Part shown: positions 42,324 through 52,071 of the stretch, in pieces
Position numbering within the stretch: the stretch's first letter is position 1
Layout: every line of letters starts with the position of its first letter
NCBI RefSeq assembly: GCF_001639745.1
Contig: NZ_LTAX01000002.1
Coordinates: 62,001 to 126,000, forward strand
DNA from: Marinomonas gallaica
Lineage (GTDB): Bacteria; Pseudomonadota; Gammaproteobacteria; Pseudomonadales; Marinomonadaceae
Length of the DNA: 64,000 nt
Reading direction: 5' to 3'
Position numbers and translations under genes: made by a program
The notes under the pieces: model-generated
The model's database searches: none
What the model was told of the DNA's origin: nothing
Seen by the model: only the letters and a program-made list of their open reading frames with translations

Positions 42324-44241
42324 ACACCCATTACTTGCTGTTGAACACATCCATCGCAGCTACCACAACGGTGATGCGCAAATCAAAGCGCTAGACGACG
42401 TCTCACTTACCATTGAGGAAGGAGAGTTTGTCGCTATTATGGGCCAGTCCGGCTCTGGCAAATCCACGTTGATGAATATCATCGGTTGTCTGGACACCGC
42501 CAGCGAAGGGCGCTATTTCATCAATGGCCACGACGTCAGTCAGCTGAACGTCGATCAGCTAGCCGCCTTACGTTTGAAAACTTTCGGTTTCGTCTTTCAA
42601 CGCTATCAACTGTTACCCGCACTCAGCGCCCAAGAAAACGTCGCTCTGCCTGCACTTTATGCTAATACATCAAGATCCGAGCGTTATCAGAATGCTATAG
42701 CGTTACTGCAAAAACTGGGGCTAGAAGGGCGTGAACATCATAAGCCTACTGAGCTATCAGGTGGTCAACAACAAAGAGTCTCTATTGCTCGAGCGCTCAT
42801 TAATGGCGCCGAGGTTATTTTAGCTGACGAACCAACAGGCGCTCTGGACTCAAAAAGCAGTGAACAGGTATTAGAACTGCTCGGTGACCTTAACCAGCAG
42901 GGGGTGACTATTATCTTGATCACCCATGACGCCGAGGTCGCTGCTAAAGCCAAGCGTCAGATTCACATTCAGGATGGCAAAATCCTTTCTGATAATGGTT
43001 GCAGCCGTGAATACAGTACACAGACTAACAACGAAACATTAAGCGACCTGCCGTCCATTGCGATCAGCGAAGCGGTCAGCATTTCGTTTCGAGCCTTGTA
43101 TGCCAACTGGTTTCGTACCCTACTAACGCTTCTAGGCGTGGTGATCGGCGTCGCGGCTGTCGTTGCCATGATGGCTATAGGTGAAGGCGGTAAACAGCAA
43201 GTCATAGACCGCATTGAATCAATGGGAACTAACTTATTACTGCTACGCCCTGGCGGTGCAAACATGCGCAACTCGGGAGACATTGCGACCCTAACATTGG
43301 CAGATGTCGACGCGTTAGCGTTGCTTCCAGAGCTGGTCGGTATTGCTCCAGAACGTGAAGGACGCTCGACCATTCGTTACCTCAATCGCGACTATCGCAG
43401 TAAAATCATGGCAACCACTCCCAACTATCTACAAGTACGAGACTGGGAAATTGCTCAAGGCGTCATGTTCAACGAACAAGACAATCAAGAAAAAGCGCCT
43501 GTGATTGTCATTGGCGCGACCATTGCCGACTCTTTGTTCCCAAATGAAACCGCCATCGGTCGCTATGTCATGATGAAAAACTCGCTCTATCAAGTCATAG
43601 GCATACTCACTGAACAAGGGGCGTCTTCCGGGGGGATGAACAACGATGAAGTGGTCTTGATTCCGCTCCAAACAGGTTTAACCCGTGTTTTTTCCGGACG
43701 CTACCTTGGCGGTTTAACCATAAAAGTGCAAAGCGGCGAAGACCTTTCCGCTGTAGAGGAAAGCATTCGTCAACAATTAATCCAGCGCCACGGCAAGAAA
43801 GATTTCGGTATTTTTAATACTGCCTCACTAATCGAAGCGGTGTCAGAAACACAAAATACCATGACCATGCTACTTGGTTCCATCGCGGCGATCTCCTTGT
43901 TAGTCGGCGGCATTGGGGTCATGAACATTATGTTGGTGAGCGTTACCGAACGCCGACGTGAGATCGGCTTACGACTGGCGACGGGCGCCAAGCCCAAAGA
44001 CATCTTGCGCCAGTTCAATATTGAAGCACTGGTTGTATGCTGCAGCGGCGGCATCATTGGCGTTTTACTGGGTGTTGGTGCTGCCCTACTGATCGCACGT
44101 TTTAATATTGCCATTGCACTGTCATGGCAGCCAGCAGTGTTAGCGTTCGCCTCAGCATTTTTAGTCGGCCTCATTTTTGGCCACGCCCCAGCTCGCAAGG
44201 CGTCACGCCTCAATCCTATTGATGCTCTGGCGGAGGAGTAA
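42313..44241 (+). CDS. MacB/PvdT-type ABC exporter
   Basis: 642 residues starting at a GTG 4 bases after GGGAGGT. Residues 1-235 form the ATPase (Walker A MGQSGSGKST at about 41-50, signature LSGGQQQR near 145, Walker B VILADEP). A transmembrane helix near 270-295, a large periplasmic domain (about 300-520) and three final helices make the MacB fold, with VTERRREIGLRLATGAKPKD before the penultimate helices. It uses ATP in the cytoplasm to push substrates from the periplasm through the adaptor and channel. The likely cargo here is a siderophore. Confidence 0.9.
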   Translation: MASKHPLLAVEHIHRSYHNGDAQIKALDDVSLTIEEGEFVAIMGQSGSGKSTLMNIIGCLDTASEGRYFINGHDVSQLNVDQLAALRLKTFGFVFQRYQLLPALSAQENVALPALYANTSRSERYQNAIALLQKLGLEGREHHKPTELSGGQQQRVSIARALINGAEVILADEPTGALDSKSSEQVLELLGDLNQQGVTIILITHDAEVAAKAKRQIHIQDGKILSDNGCSREYSTQTNNETLSDLPSIAISEAVSISFRALYANWFRTLLTLLGVVIGVAAVVAMMAIGEGGKQQVIDRIESMGTNLLLLRPGGANMRNSGDIATLTLADVDALALLPELVGIAPEREGRSTIRYLNRDYRSKIMATTPNYLQVRDWEIAQGVMFNEQDNQEKAPVIVIGATIADSLFPNETAIGRYVMMKNSLYQVIGILTEQGASSGGMNNDEVVLIPLQTGLTRVFSGRYLGGLTIKVQSGEDLSAVEESIRQQLIQRHGKKDFGIFNTASLIEAVSETQNTMTMLLGSIAAISLLVGGIGVMNIMLVSVTERRREIGLRLATGAKPKDILRQFNIEALVVCCSGGIIGVLLGVGAALLIARFNIAIALSWQPAVLAFASAFLVGLIFGHAPARKASRLNPIDALAEE

Positions 44242-45582
44242 ATGAAGTTTTTAATCTGCACCTGCTGCGCGTTGCTATTAACCGGCTGCGCCAGCCAAAA
44301 GCTCTATCAAACGCCGGAAACACCCGCGATGGCAGATACACAATATGCCTACAGTGCGTTTACCCCAGATCAGTGGCTGAGCTTTGGCTCCCCTGACTTA
44401 GCCCTTTTACTAGAACAGGCGTTTACCTATAATTGGAATCTTAAGATCGCCACACAGCGTTTACGCAGCGCCCAACTCGCCTTAGACCTTGAACGCGCTA
44501 ACCAAGGCGTGAGTGCCAGTGGGATCCTCAGTGCATCCCAATCCACATCTACTGATGATTTACAGCACTATCAAAGCTCCGAAGGGCTGTCCTTCTCGGC
44601 ACGTTATGAGTGGGATCTATGGGGCAAACTACAAGCCCAAGAAGATCAGACCGCGCTCTCTGCCAAAGTCAGCCAATGGGATTTGGAGGCCGCCCAGATC
44701 AGTCTAACAGCGAACATTATTCGTCAGTATTTTAGTTACTTAGCCACCAAAGAGCGTTTGGCCATCGCGCAAAAAAACCTCGCCTCAGCTCGGGAAAGTT
44801 TAGAACTGTACACGCTACAACACGATGCAGGCGTCGTATCCAAGAGTGACCTATTACGCCAACAGAGTACCATTCTAAGTCTTGAAGAGCGCACCGAAAC
44901 CTTAGTGCTGCAGCAAGCGGATCAAGCTCGAACCATAGCGCTGCTGAGTGGCATCGACCAATGGATTGAGTACGCCCCCAATACATTGCTATCAGATATC
45001 AACGTACCACAAGTGGCTCTGAACCAACCAGCACAGCTGATTCGTCAACGGCCTGATCTAAAAGCGGCTGAAGCCAGTGTCCGCCAAGCGTTTTTAAGCA
45101 CTACCATTACCGAGCTAGATCGCTGGCCGAATCTGTCCATTAGCCTCAGTCTACGACCGTCGGATTTGTATGATTTAGCAGAGCAATGGGCGGTTGCCTT
45201 ATCCGAATCCATCGGTATGACTTTGTATGATGGTGGCGCACGTTCTTTGAACGAACAGCGTGCGGCCATTAATGAGATCATCGCTCGGTTTAATTACCAA
45301 AATACTGTGCGCACAGCCCTTGAAGAGGTAAAAGATAATCTAAGCAGCTATCAACAAAGCCTGATCAGCTATCGTTACCAACAGGCGTCTTACCAGAACC
45401 TTGAGCAACAAACCGACATTATTGAATACGAATGGCAGGAAGGTGTCAGCGATAAATCCGACCTAATCAGTGCTCAACGCAGTCTCTACAGTGCCGAAGA
45501 ATCTCTCGTTGCCAATAAGCTTACGGTCTTACAGGCCATCACTGCTTTATATCAAGCAAACGGCAGTGTTCCGGTTTTGTAA
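44242..45582 (+). CDS. Outer-membrane efflux lipoprotein (OpmQ/NodT family)
   Basis: 446 residues beginning one base after the MacB-type stop, with GGAGGAG upstream. The signal peptide ends in LLLTGCAS, with lipid-acceptor Cys16. Two homologous halves of TolC type each hold long coiled-coil helices (about 85-200 and 290-430), with QLIRQRPDLKAAEASVRQAF near 265-284 as the NodT signature. It forms the trimeric channel of the three-gene exporter and completes a PvdR-PvdT-OpmQ-like set. Confidence 0.9.
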   Translation: MKFLICTCCALLLTGCASQKLYQTPETPAMADTQYAYSAFTPDQWLSFGSPDLALLLEQAFTYNWNLKIATQRLRSAQLALDLERANQGVSASGILSASQSTSTDDLQHYQSSEGLSFSARYEWDLWGKLQAQEDQTALSAKVSQWDLEAAQISLTANIIRQYFSYLATKERLAIAQKNLASARESLELYTLQHDAGVVSKSDLLRQQSTILSLEERTETLVLQQADQARTIALLSGIDQWIEYAPNTLLSDINVPQVALNQPAQLIRQRPDLKAAEASVRQAFLSTTITELDRWPNLSISLSLRPSDLYDLAEQWAVALSESIGMTLYDGGARSLNEQRAAINEIIARFNYQNTVRTALEEVKDNLSSYQQSLISYRYQQASYQNLEQQTDIIEYEWQEGVSDKSDLISAQRSLYSAEESLVANKLTVLQAITALYQANGSVPVL

Positions 45583-45605
45583 ACGAAGCGTTCCTTGCAT
45601 TAAAT

Positions 45606-45624
45606 GATAATGACTATCGAAAGC
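45606..45624. promoter_or_regulatory. Fur-like box 1 before the second TonB-dependent receptor
   Basis: GATAATGACTATCGAAAGC matches 13 of 19 consensus positions, including GATAATGA. Confidence 0.6.
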
Positions 45625-45641
45625 GTTTAAATATCATTATC
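45623..45641. promoter_or_regulatory. Fur-like box 2 before the second TonB-dependent receptor
   Basis: GCGTTTAAATATCATTATC matches 12 of 19 positions with a perfect ATCATTATC-type half. It adjoins the first box, and the pair could bind Fur cooperatively. Confidence 0.55.
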
Positions 45642-45720
45642 AATATGACATTATCTCTGCATTATGACATTTGTAAGCACTTAGCTTACAAACCACCTTG
45701 ATAATGGAGATAAAACGAAC

Positions 45721-47874
45721 ATGAAACGCTCGTTGGTTGCCATCGCTGTTGCGCTTGCTTCAGGCACAATTTATGCGGATGAAAAGCTTGATACCTTAAT
45801 AGTGGAAGGTAAAGCGAATACGGAAATTCAAACGACAGCTGCGCCACGAGTCACAGCCGTTGAAGGCGCTCGTACCATTACAGCCGAGGATATTCAGGCA
45901 CGCCAAGCGTCAACCTTGGCAGAGGCATTAGCGGGCGATGCAAGTGTTATCGTAGACGAAGTAAACGGGGCTCGAGGCAGTAGCATTACCATCCGCGGTC
46001 AGTCAGGTAACAACGTCAGTGTTCGTGTTGAAGGCGCGCCTAATAACCGCAGTCAAATCATGCACAAGCCCAGTAATGACCGCGATACTATTTGGCTAAA
46101 TATGGATATGTATCAGTCCGTTACGGTTATTCCTGGTGCGGCAGGCGCGACCTATGGCAACGGCTCAACCGGCGGTCTTGTTCTGCTGGAAACCAAAGAT
46201 CCTGAAAACATTATTCGCGATGGTCGTGATTGGGGAGCTAATCTACGCTACCGCCACGAAACGAATGGACAATCGGATGGCATCAGCGCCGATGTGGCTC
46301 GCCGTTTTAGTGATAAGTTCTCCGCCAATGCCACAATTTCGGCGCGCGATACGGACGATTATGAAAACGGCAACGGCATCACTGAAGCGGACACCGGTGC
46401 GGAAGATCTGAGCTATTTAATCAAAGGCGTAGCCACCCCAAATGAAGCAACGCGCATCGAAGCCAGTTTCATGGAAAACAACAAGAAATTCGACGAAACG
46501 AGCACCAGCGGTAGCGGCGAAATCACCTACCCTAACAAAAAACTCAAAGATCAAACACTTGCGACCGAGTACGCTTACAACCCGGCCAGCAATGATTTAG
46601 TCGATTTCAAAGCACGTATTAGCCGAGCAAAAAGCGATTTAAAGAGCGATCAGGGGACGGGGGATTGGCGCAATACCGGCGGCGTGACCACCACGTATGC
46701 CGAAATAGAAAACACCAGCGTTTTCTTCCCAACCTCTAATACGACCCACTCTGTCCGCTATGGCGCGGATTATACATTTGACGACATTCGCCTAGCCTAT
46801 ACAGATGAGCAAGGCAACCCAAATAAAGCGGAACGCACCTCAATCGGTGCCTATGCCAGCGACACCATTGAAATTGGTGACAATTTACAGCTTTCTGGCA
46901 GCCTGCGTTACGATACGTTTGAAGCCAAAATGCGCGACGATGACTTTGAATCCGAAGACTCATTCAACTCGAAAGTATCCGCCCTATGGAAACCTTTTGA
47001 AAACACCGCAGCGCGAGGTTTAGGCTTGACCGCGTTAGTCGGCACAGGCTATCGCTCACCGGCCATTTATGAGGTATATGGTAAGGGCTTTCTACAAGAT
47101 GTCTTTCGCGGTAACGATGCCAATGGCGACGGCATCTACGAAACAGGCAACGCCTCTGGCTGTATGATCGGCCATGGCAGCTGGTGTACGATTCCGAATA
47201 CAGATCTGACGGGGGAAACCTCTTTAAATACCGAGCTCGGCGTGGTGTTTGAGCGGGCCAATGTTTTCACCGCCAACGACCACCTCACCTCGAAAGTGAA
47301 CTACATTCACAACGATTTGAAAGACCAACTTTACAACAGTGATTTGGGAACTTGGTACAACGAAGTCGACGACATTAATCATCCTGTTAAACAATACATC
47401 AACAACGACGAGGCAGCAGTCTATGGCTGGGAACTCTCTGCGTCTTACAACAGTAATGTCTTGTTTGCTAATTTCTCTATGCAGGACATGGCCGGCTACT
47501 CTGTCGAAGACGATGGTTCAAAATCACAGAATAACAACCTCGTACCACGTTCTGTCAGCACAACTTTGGGTACCTATTTTGATGATCAAAAAGGCCGTGT
47601 TGGGATTGATATGCAGCACCGTAAGGGTCGCCGCTACGAATCCCAAGGACGTGGTGGCGCTAGCCGTACCGAATATAAAGGCTACACCGTGTACGGTCTA
47701 TTCACTTCATACGCCTTCACTGAGAACTTTAATGTCCAAGCTCGCATCGGTAACATTACCGATAAAGCTTACAGCAAAGGCTCATACAGCACGAATTTAA
47801 GCAACGGCGAAACAACAGAGCCAAGCCTAAATACAGGCCGAAATATCAAACTAGGCCTAAACTACCGCTTCTAG
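45721..47874 (+). CDS. TonB-dependent outer-membrane receptor
   Basis: 717 residues. The signal peptide ends near TIYADE, followed by a TonB box-like segment DTLIVEG and a plug domain (TITAEDIQARQASTLAEAL, SITIRGQSGNNVSVRVEG, VIPGAAGATYGNGSTGGLV). A beta barrel follows and ends in IKLGLNYRF. An extracellular loop near residue 477-488 has two cysteines (GCMIGHGSWC). The ligand is uncertain: the plug recalls haem/hydroxamate or colicin I receptor groups rather than the Fiu type. The paired Fur boxes support a role in iron uptake. A strong terminator follows. Confidence 0.87.
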   Translation: MKRSLVAIAVALASGTIYADEKLDTLIVEGKANTEIQTTAAPRVTAVEGARTITAEDIQARQASTLAEALAGDASVIVDEVNGARGSSITIRGQSGNNVSVRVEGAPNNRSQIMHKPSNDRDTIWLNMDMYQSVTVIPGAAGATYGNGSTGGLVLLETKDPENIIRDGRDWGANLRYRHETNGQSDGISADVARRFSDKFSANATISARDTDDYENGNGITEADTGAEDLSYLIKGVATPNEATRIEASFMENNKKFDETSTSGSGEITYPNKKLKDQTLATEYAYNPASNDLVDFKARISRAKSDLKSDQGTGDWRNTGGVTTTYAEIENTSVFFPTSNTTHSVRYGADYTFDDIRLAYTDEQGNPNKAERTSIGAYASDTIEIGDNLQLSGSLRYDTFEAKMRDDDFESEDSFNSKVSALWKPFENTAARGLGLTALVGTGYRSPAIYEVYGKGFLQDVFRGNDANGDGIYETGNASGCMIGHGSWCTIPNTDLTGETSLNTELGVVFERANVFTANDHLTSKVNYIHNDLKDQLYNSDLGTWYNEVDDINHPVKQYINNDEAAVYGWELSASYNSNVLFANFSMQDMAGYSVEDDGSKSQNNNLVPRSVSTTLGTYFDDQKGRVGIDMQHRKGRRYESQGRGGASRTEYKGYTVYGLFTSYAFTENFNVQARIGNITDKAYSKGSYSTNLSNGETTEPSLNTGRNIKLGLNYRF

Positions 47875-47911
47875 ATTCACTCTGGTTAGCAAACCGTTTT
47901 CTTTCTGTTTT

Positions 47912-47942
47912 GAGCAGCCCTGATTGGCTGCTCTTTTTTTTC
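47912..47942 (+). terminator. Intrinsic terminator of the second receptor gene
   Basis: GAGCAGCC/GGCTGCTC stem, six-base loop, then eight or more T. Confidence 0.93.
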
Positions 47943-47946
47943 TTCC

Positions 47947-48750
47947 TTATTCGTCCCACTGCGGTGCAAAATCAGGGTCGACCTGACGATCATCACAATC
48001 TAACGTCGCAATCTTATCGATGTCCTCTGTATCCAGTGCAAGCAGCGGTCCAGCCAGATTATCTTGCAGGTTTTTACGTTTAGTGGAAGATGGAATCACC
48101 GTGATACCTTGTTGCAAAGCCCACGCAATGATGACTTGAGCGACACTTGCATTATGTTTATCAGCAATGGCTTGCAACGATTCATCTTTAAGCACTTTGC
48201 CTACTGCAAATGGCATATAAGCCGTCACATGAATGCCCATTTGGTTACAGTAAGACCGCAACTTATTGTTCTGTAAATAAGGATGAATCTCTACTTGGTT
48301 GTTGGCCAAAATACCATTAGGTAATAAAGCTTGTGCTTTTTCTAATAGCTCTATGGTGAAGTTAGAAACGCCAATACTTTTCGTCAAACCATGTTCTTGC
48401 GCTTTCATTAGCTCACCGAGATAGACATCCATGTTGTCGCCATTAGCCGGTGACGGCCAATGGATTAAAAGCATGTCGACATACTCTAATTGCAGTTTAT
48501 CTAAGCTTTCTTTAACACTTGGCAAAAAGTCTGGCTGGGCAAAATTCTTCATATGCACTTTAGTGGTGACAAATAATTCATCGCGAGGAATACCACTGTC
48601 AGCGATTGCTCGGCCTACTTCGGCTTCATTACCATACATTTGCGCCGTATCAATGTGTCGAAAACCTTCTTCAAGCGCCATTTTCACAGAGTGATACCCT
48701 TCGTCACCTTCTAAACGAAATGTCCCCATACCTAAATTTGGCATTTTCAT
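47947..48750 (-). CDS. dkgB: Aldo/keto reductase, DkgB-like
   Basis: 267 residues, the same length as E. coli DkgB (YafB), and very similar along its length: GLGTFRL-like start MGTFRLEGDEGY, DTAQMYGNE with the catalytic Asp/Tyr, TTKVHMK with the Lys, LIHWPSP with the His, and VIPSSTKRKNL in the NADPH-binding end. It reduces 2,5-diketo-D-gluconate, methylglyoxal or other aldehydes. AAGGAGAG precedes the ATG. It stands alone between the receptor terminator and xdhC; the 120 bases upstream hold nothing else visible. Confidence 0.9.
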   Translation of the reverse strand: MKMPNLGMGTFRLEGDEGYHSVKMALEEGFRHIDTAQMYGNEAEVGRAIADSGIPRDELFVTTKVHMKNFAQPDFLPSVKESLDKLQLEYVDMLLIHWPSPANGDNMDVYLGELMKAQEHGLTKSIGVSNFTIELLEKAQALLPNGILANNQVEIHPYLQNNKLRSYCNQMGIHVTAYMPFAVGKVLKDESLQAIADKHNASVAQVIIAWALQQGITVIPSSTKRKNLQDNLAGPLLALDTEDIDKIATLDCDDRQVDPDFAPQWDE

Positions 48751-48871
48751 AAAGCTCTCCTTTTCACTGTCATTAGCTGTCTATGTCATGAATTAATAAG
48801 CCTTATAATAACCACCACGCCCTGTCTATTTCCTGCAAGAAAGACGCAACCTAAGTGAAAGCCGACATAAT

Positions 48872-49714
48872 CTATACTTCTTCTGTTTCTAAGGAGCGCT
48901 TAAGTTGCTGCCAATCAATGGCTTTTTGTACCAAAGAGGCTGGTTGTTCGGCCTGATAGAGAGCGATAAGCTGACCTGTGATAGAGACGGCAACTTCCAT
49001 CGGACGTTTGCCAGGCACTTGTTCAAGACCCACTGGGCAGGTCATCTTGTCGATGGCAGCCCCATCAAATTGACGATGCGATAGACGCTGACGAAAACGC
49101 AACGCTTTCGTGTCAGATCCGATCACCCCCAAAAAACCTAAGTCACCGCGTCTTAACGCGGCTTCAGTCAATTCATAGTCCAGTTGATGATTATGCGTCA
49201 GCACCAGCATGTAGCTGCCTGCGGTGGCGCGTTTTAGTTCTCCAACAGGGTCATCGGTAAGACATCGCTCAACATTACTCGGAATGTACTCTGGAAACTG
49301 TTCTTCACGGCTGTCCACCCAATGCACACGCAAAGGCAGCTCGGCTAATAGTGGCACCATCGCTTTGGATACGTGGCCAGCGCCAAATACCCAAACATCT
49401 TTACCACGCTCAGCAAAGTGCTCGAATAACACCGTCACTTTTCCACCACAGCATTGGCCCAATGTGGCCCCAAGCGGGTACTCTTCGATATGCTGACAAT
49501 CCTGTTGTGTCAATAATAGCTCTCGGGCTTTGGCAATCGATTTATACTCTAGGTGCCCGCCGCCGATAGTGTCATCACTGTGCTCAGCGGTGACCACCAT
49601 TTTGCTACCTGTTTCTCTAGGGGATGATCCACGCGTGCCAATAACCGTGACGAGTACATACGCTTCTCCGGTACGCTGAAGCGTTGCAACAACGTCCGTC
49701 CAAGACTTCATCAT
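48872..49714 (-). CDS. xdhC: Xanthine dehydrogenase accessory protein XdhC
   Basis: 280 residues. The N-terminal CoxI-like part has TVIGTRGSSPRETGSKMVV and the cysteine pair GQCCGG near 88. The C-terminal XdhC/Rossmann part begins VWVFGAGHVSKAMVPLL (about 111-127) and contains LGVIGSDTKALRFRQRL. It sulfurates and delivers molybdenum cofactor to the XdhB subunit. The ATG overlaps the xdhB stop (ATGA), completing an xdhABC operon. Confidence 0.93.
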   Translation of the reverse strand: MMKSWTDVVATLQRTGEAYVLVTVIGTRGSSPRETGSKMVVTAEHSDDTIGGGHLEYKSIAKARELLLTQQDCQHIEEYPLGATLGQCCGGKVTVLFEHFAERGKDVWVFGAGHVSKAMVPLLAELPLRVHWVDSREEQFPEYIPSNVERCLTDDPVGELKRATAGSYMLVLTHNHQLDYELTEAALRRGDLGFLGVIGSDTKALRFRQRLSHRQFDGAAIDKMTCPVGLEQVPGKRPMEVAVSITGQLIALYQAEQPASLVQKAIDWQQLKRSLETEEV

Positions 49715-52071
49715 AAGGCGCTCTCTTTTATCTCTTGCGCCTGCTGGCGTGTTGCTTCAATGGCATTAAGCACTCGCTCTGGCGTTGCTGGGGTGTCTAA
49801 TGGTGGGCTGATGGCGTAGTCCGACAGTGAGGATATCGCATCGCGCAAAGCCGACCAAACCGAAATCGCTAACATAAACGGCGGCTCACCTACGGCCTTA
49901 GAGTGATAGACCGTTTCTTCATCGTTGTCTCGCTCAAACAACGCTACATTAAAACGCTCTGGCGTATCACTGATAGCGGGGATTTTATACGTGGCTGGGC
50001 CATTGCTGATCAACGCGCCCTGATGGTTCCATTTCAACTCTTCCGTTGTTAGCCAGCCCATGCCTTGAATAAAACCGCCTTCAATCTGGCCTAGGTCGAC
50101 TGCGGGATTTAAGCTGCGTCCTACATCGTGCAAGATGTCCACGCCTATGACGCGATACTCGCCTGTCAAGGTATCGACGACAACCTCCGAGACCGCGGCG
50201 CCGTTGGCAAAATAGAAAAATGGACGACCTTTCGCGTTGTCTCGGTCATACCAAATTTTTGGGGTTTTGTAGTATCCCGTTGCTGAGAGGGAAACCCGGT
50301 TTTCATAGGCAAATAATGCCGCATCGGTAAAGCTCATGGATTCGCTTTGGTCACCCCAATACACGCGACCGTCAGCAAAGTACACCGTATCGAGGTCACA
50401 CTGTTTATGCTCCGCAACACATTCACAGATACGTTGTTTTAAGGTTAAAGCTGCATTTTTAGCAGCTTGTCCATTTAGATCGGTGCCACTGGATGCGGCT
50501 GTAGGGGACGTATTGGGGACTTTGTCCGTCCGCGTCGCAGTAATGTGAATCTCGTTTGCATCGATGGCTAGCGCTTCGGCAACGATCTGAATAATCTTGG
50601 TATGCAGGCCTTGGCCCATTTCAGTACCACCATGATTCACTTGAATACTGCCATCGGTGTAAATATGAATCAGGGCGCCCGCTTGATTGAGATGCTGTAA
50701 GGTAAAAGAAATCCCGAATTTCACTGGCGTCAATGCCAAACCGCGTTTCAGAATCCGGCTGTTTTTATTCCATTCATTGATGTCTGATCGACGCGCACGA
50801 TAATCACTGCTGAGCTCTAATTGTTCAATCAACTCGTTGAGCACATTGTGCTCAACGAGTTGATGATACGGCGTCGTATCACGGCCGGCATCACCGTATA
50901 AATTGAGCTTACGTACATCAAGCGGATCTTTGCCTACAGCGCGAGCGATATCGTCCATCGCTCGCTCGATGATCATCATCCCTTGTGGGCCACCAAAACC
51001 ACGAAAAGCGGTGTGTGAGACGGTGTTAGTCATACAGCGATGACCCGCAATGCTGACATTGGCTAAGTAATACGCGTTGTCAGCGTGGAACATCGCGCGA
51101 TCCACAATCGCGTCTGATAAGTCAGCAGAATGGCCACAGTTTCCGGCTACCATAATGTCCGCTGCTTGAATTAAGCCATCTTTATCAAAGCCAATATCAT
51201 AGGTGTTATAAAACGGGTGGCGCTTACCCGTCATGGTCATGTCGTCTGTTCGAGGCAATCGTAGCTTTACTGGGCGTTTGGTTTTACTTACCAGCACCGC
51301 CGCCATACACGCCCACGCCGCCGCTTGGCTTTCTTTGCCGCCAAACCCGCCGCCCATACGGCGCATATCAACGGTAATACGGTTAGCTGGCACACCGAGC
51401 ACTTCTGCGACCAACTTTTGCACTTCACTCGGATGTTGAGTCGAGCTGTACACCAACATACCGCCGTCTTCCGCCGGTATCACCAATGCTACTTGTCCCT
51501 CTAAATAAAAATGTTCTTGCCCGCCCACATGCTGTTCAGCCTTTAGACGCTTTGGCGCATTATCTAATGCGGTTTTCGCATCGCCATGAGTCATAAAGTG
51601 AGAAGGTCGAACAAACTGCTGAGTGTTTAAGGCTTCAACCACATCCAGCGTCGGTGTTTGCTCGGCAAACTCAATCTTGGCCTGCTTGACCGCGCGTCGC
51701 GCCTGCAACTCACTTTGCGCTACCACTGCAAAGATTGGCTGGCCTTGGTATTTGATTTCATCCGATGTCAGGATCGGATCTCCCCCAAATACTGCGCCAA
51801 TGTCGGTATGCCCCGGAATATCCTCCAGCTGCAAGACATCCACCACTCCTTCGGCTTGACGGACAGACGACAAGTCCAAGGAGGTAATTCGACCTTTTGC
51901 GATTGGGCTGTAGCCAACCGCGCCAAAAAGAGTGCCGCGCGGCTCAAGCATGTCATCGACATAAATCGCTTCTCCAGACACATGCTTAGTCGCGCTTTCA
52001 TGCTTTCGAGCCACGCCAGTCGCACTGCTTGTTTGAATAGCAGTGTTACCGCTGGCTTTTAGATTACGCAT
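49711..52071 (-). CDS. xdhB: Xanthine dehydrogenase, molybdenum subunit
   Basis: 786 residues, the usual length. It oxidises hypoxanthine and xanthine to urate at a molybdopterin centre. GEAIYVDDM at the start, MGGGFGGKESQAAAWACM near 240 (moco binding), TAFRGFGGPQGM near 345, GGTEMGQGLHTKI near 481 and the catalytic Glu in GEPPFMLAISV near 724 are all present. It starts with GGAGGT 7 bases before the ATG and overlaps the end of xdhA by eight bases. Confidence 0.95.
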   Translation of the reverse strand: MRNLKASGNTAIQTSSATGVARKHESATKHVSGEAIYVDDMLEPRGTLFGAVGYSPIAKGRITSLDLSSVRQAEGVVDVLQLEDIPGHTDIGAVFGGDPILTSDEIKYQGQPIFAVVAQSELQARRAVKQAKIEFAEQTPTLDVVEALNTQQFVRPSHFMTHGDAKTALDNAPKRLKAEQHVGGQEHFYLEGQVALVIPAEDGGMLVYSSTQHPSEVQKLVAEVLGVPANRITVDMRRMGGGFGGKESQAAAWACMAAVLVSKTKRPVKLRLPRTDDMTMTGKRHPFYNTYDIGFDKDGLIQAADIMVAGNCGHSADLSDAIVDRAMFHADNAYYLANVSIAGHRCMTNTVSHTAFRGFGGPQGMMIIERAMDDIARAVGKDPLDVRKLNLYGDAGRDTTPYHQLVEHNVLNELIEQLELSSDYRARRSDINEWNKNSRILKRGLALTPVKFGISFTLQHLNQAGALIHIYTDGSIQVNHGGTEMGQGLHTKIIQIVAEALAIDANEIHITATRTDKVPNTSPTAASSGTDLNGQAAKNAALTLKQRICECVAEHKQCDLDTVYFADGRVYWGDQSESMSFTDAALFAYENRVSLSATGYYKTPKIWYDRDNAKGRPFFYFANGAAVSEVVVDTLTGEYRVIGVDILHDVGRSLNPAVDLGQIEGGFIQGMGWLTTEELKWNHQGALISNGPATYKIPAISDTPERFNVALFERDNDEETVYHSKAVGEPPFMLAISVWSALRDAISSLSDYAISPPLDTPATPERVLNAIEATRQQAQEIKESAL

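Noticed and set aside
41151..45582. Reading the exporter as a macrolide pump
   Set aside because: Sequence alone cannot exclude it, but a Fur-like box and flanking siderophore genes make siderophore export the better explanation.
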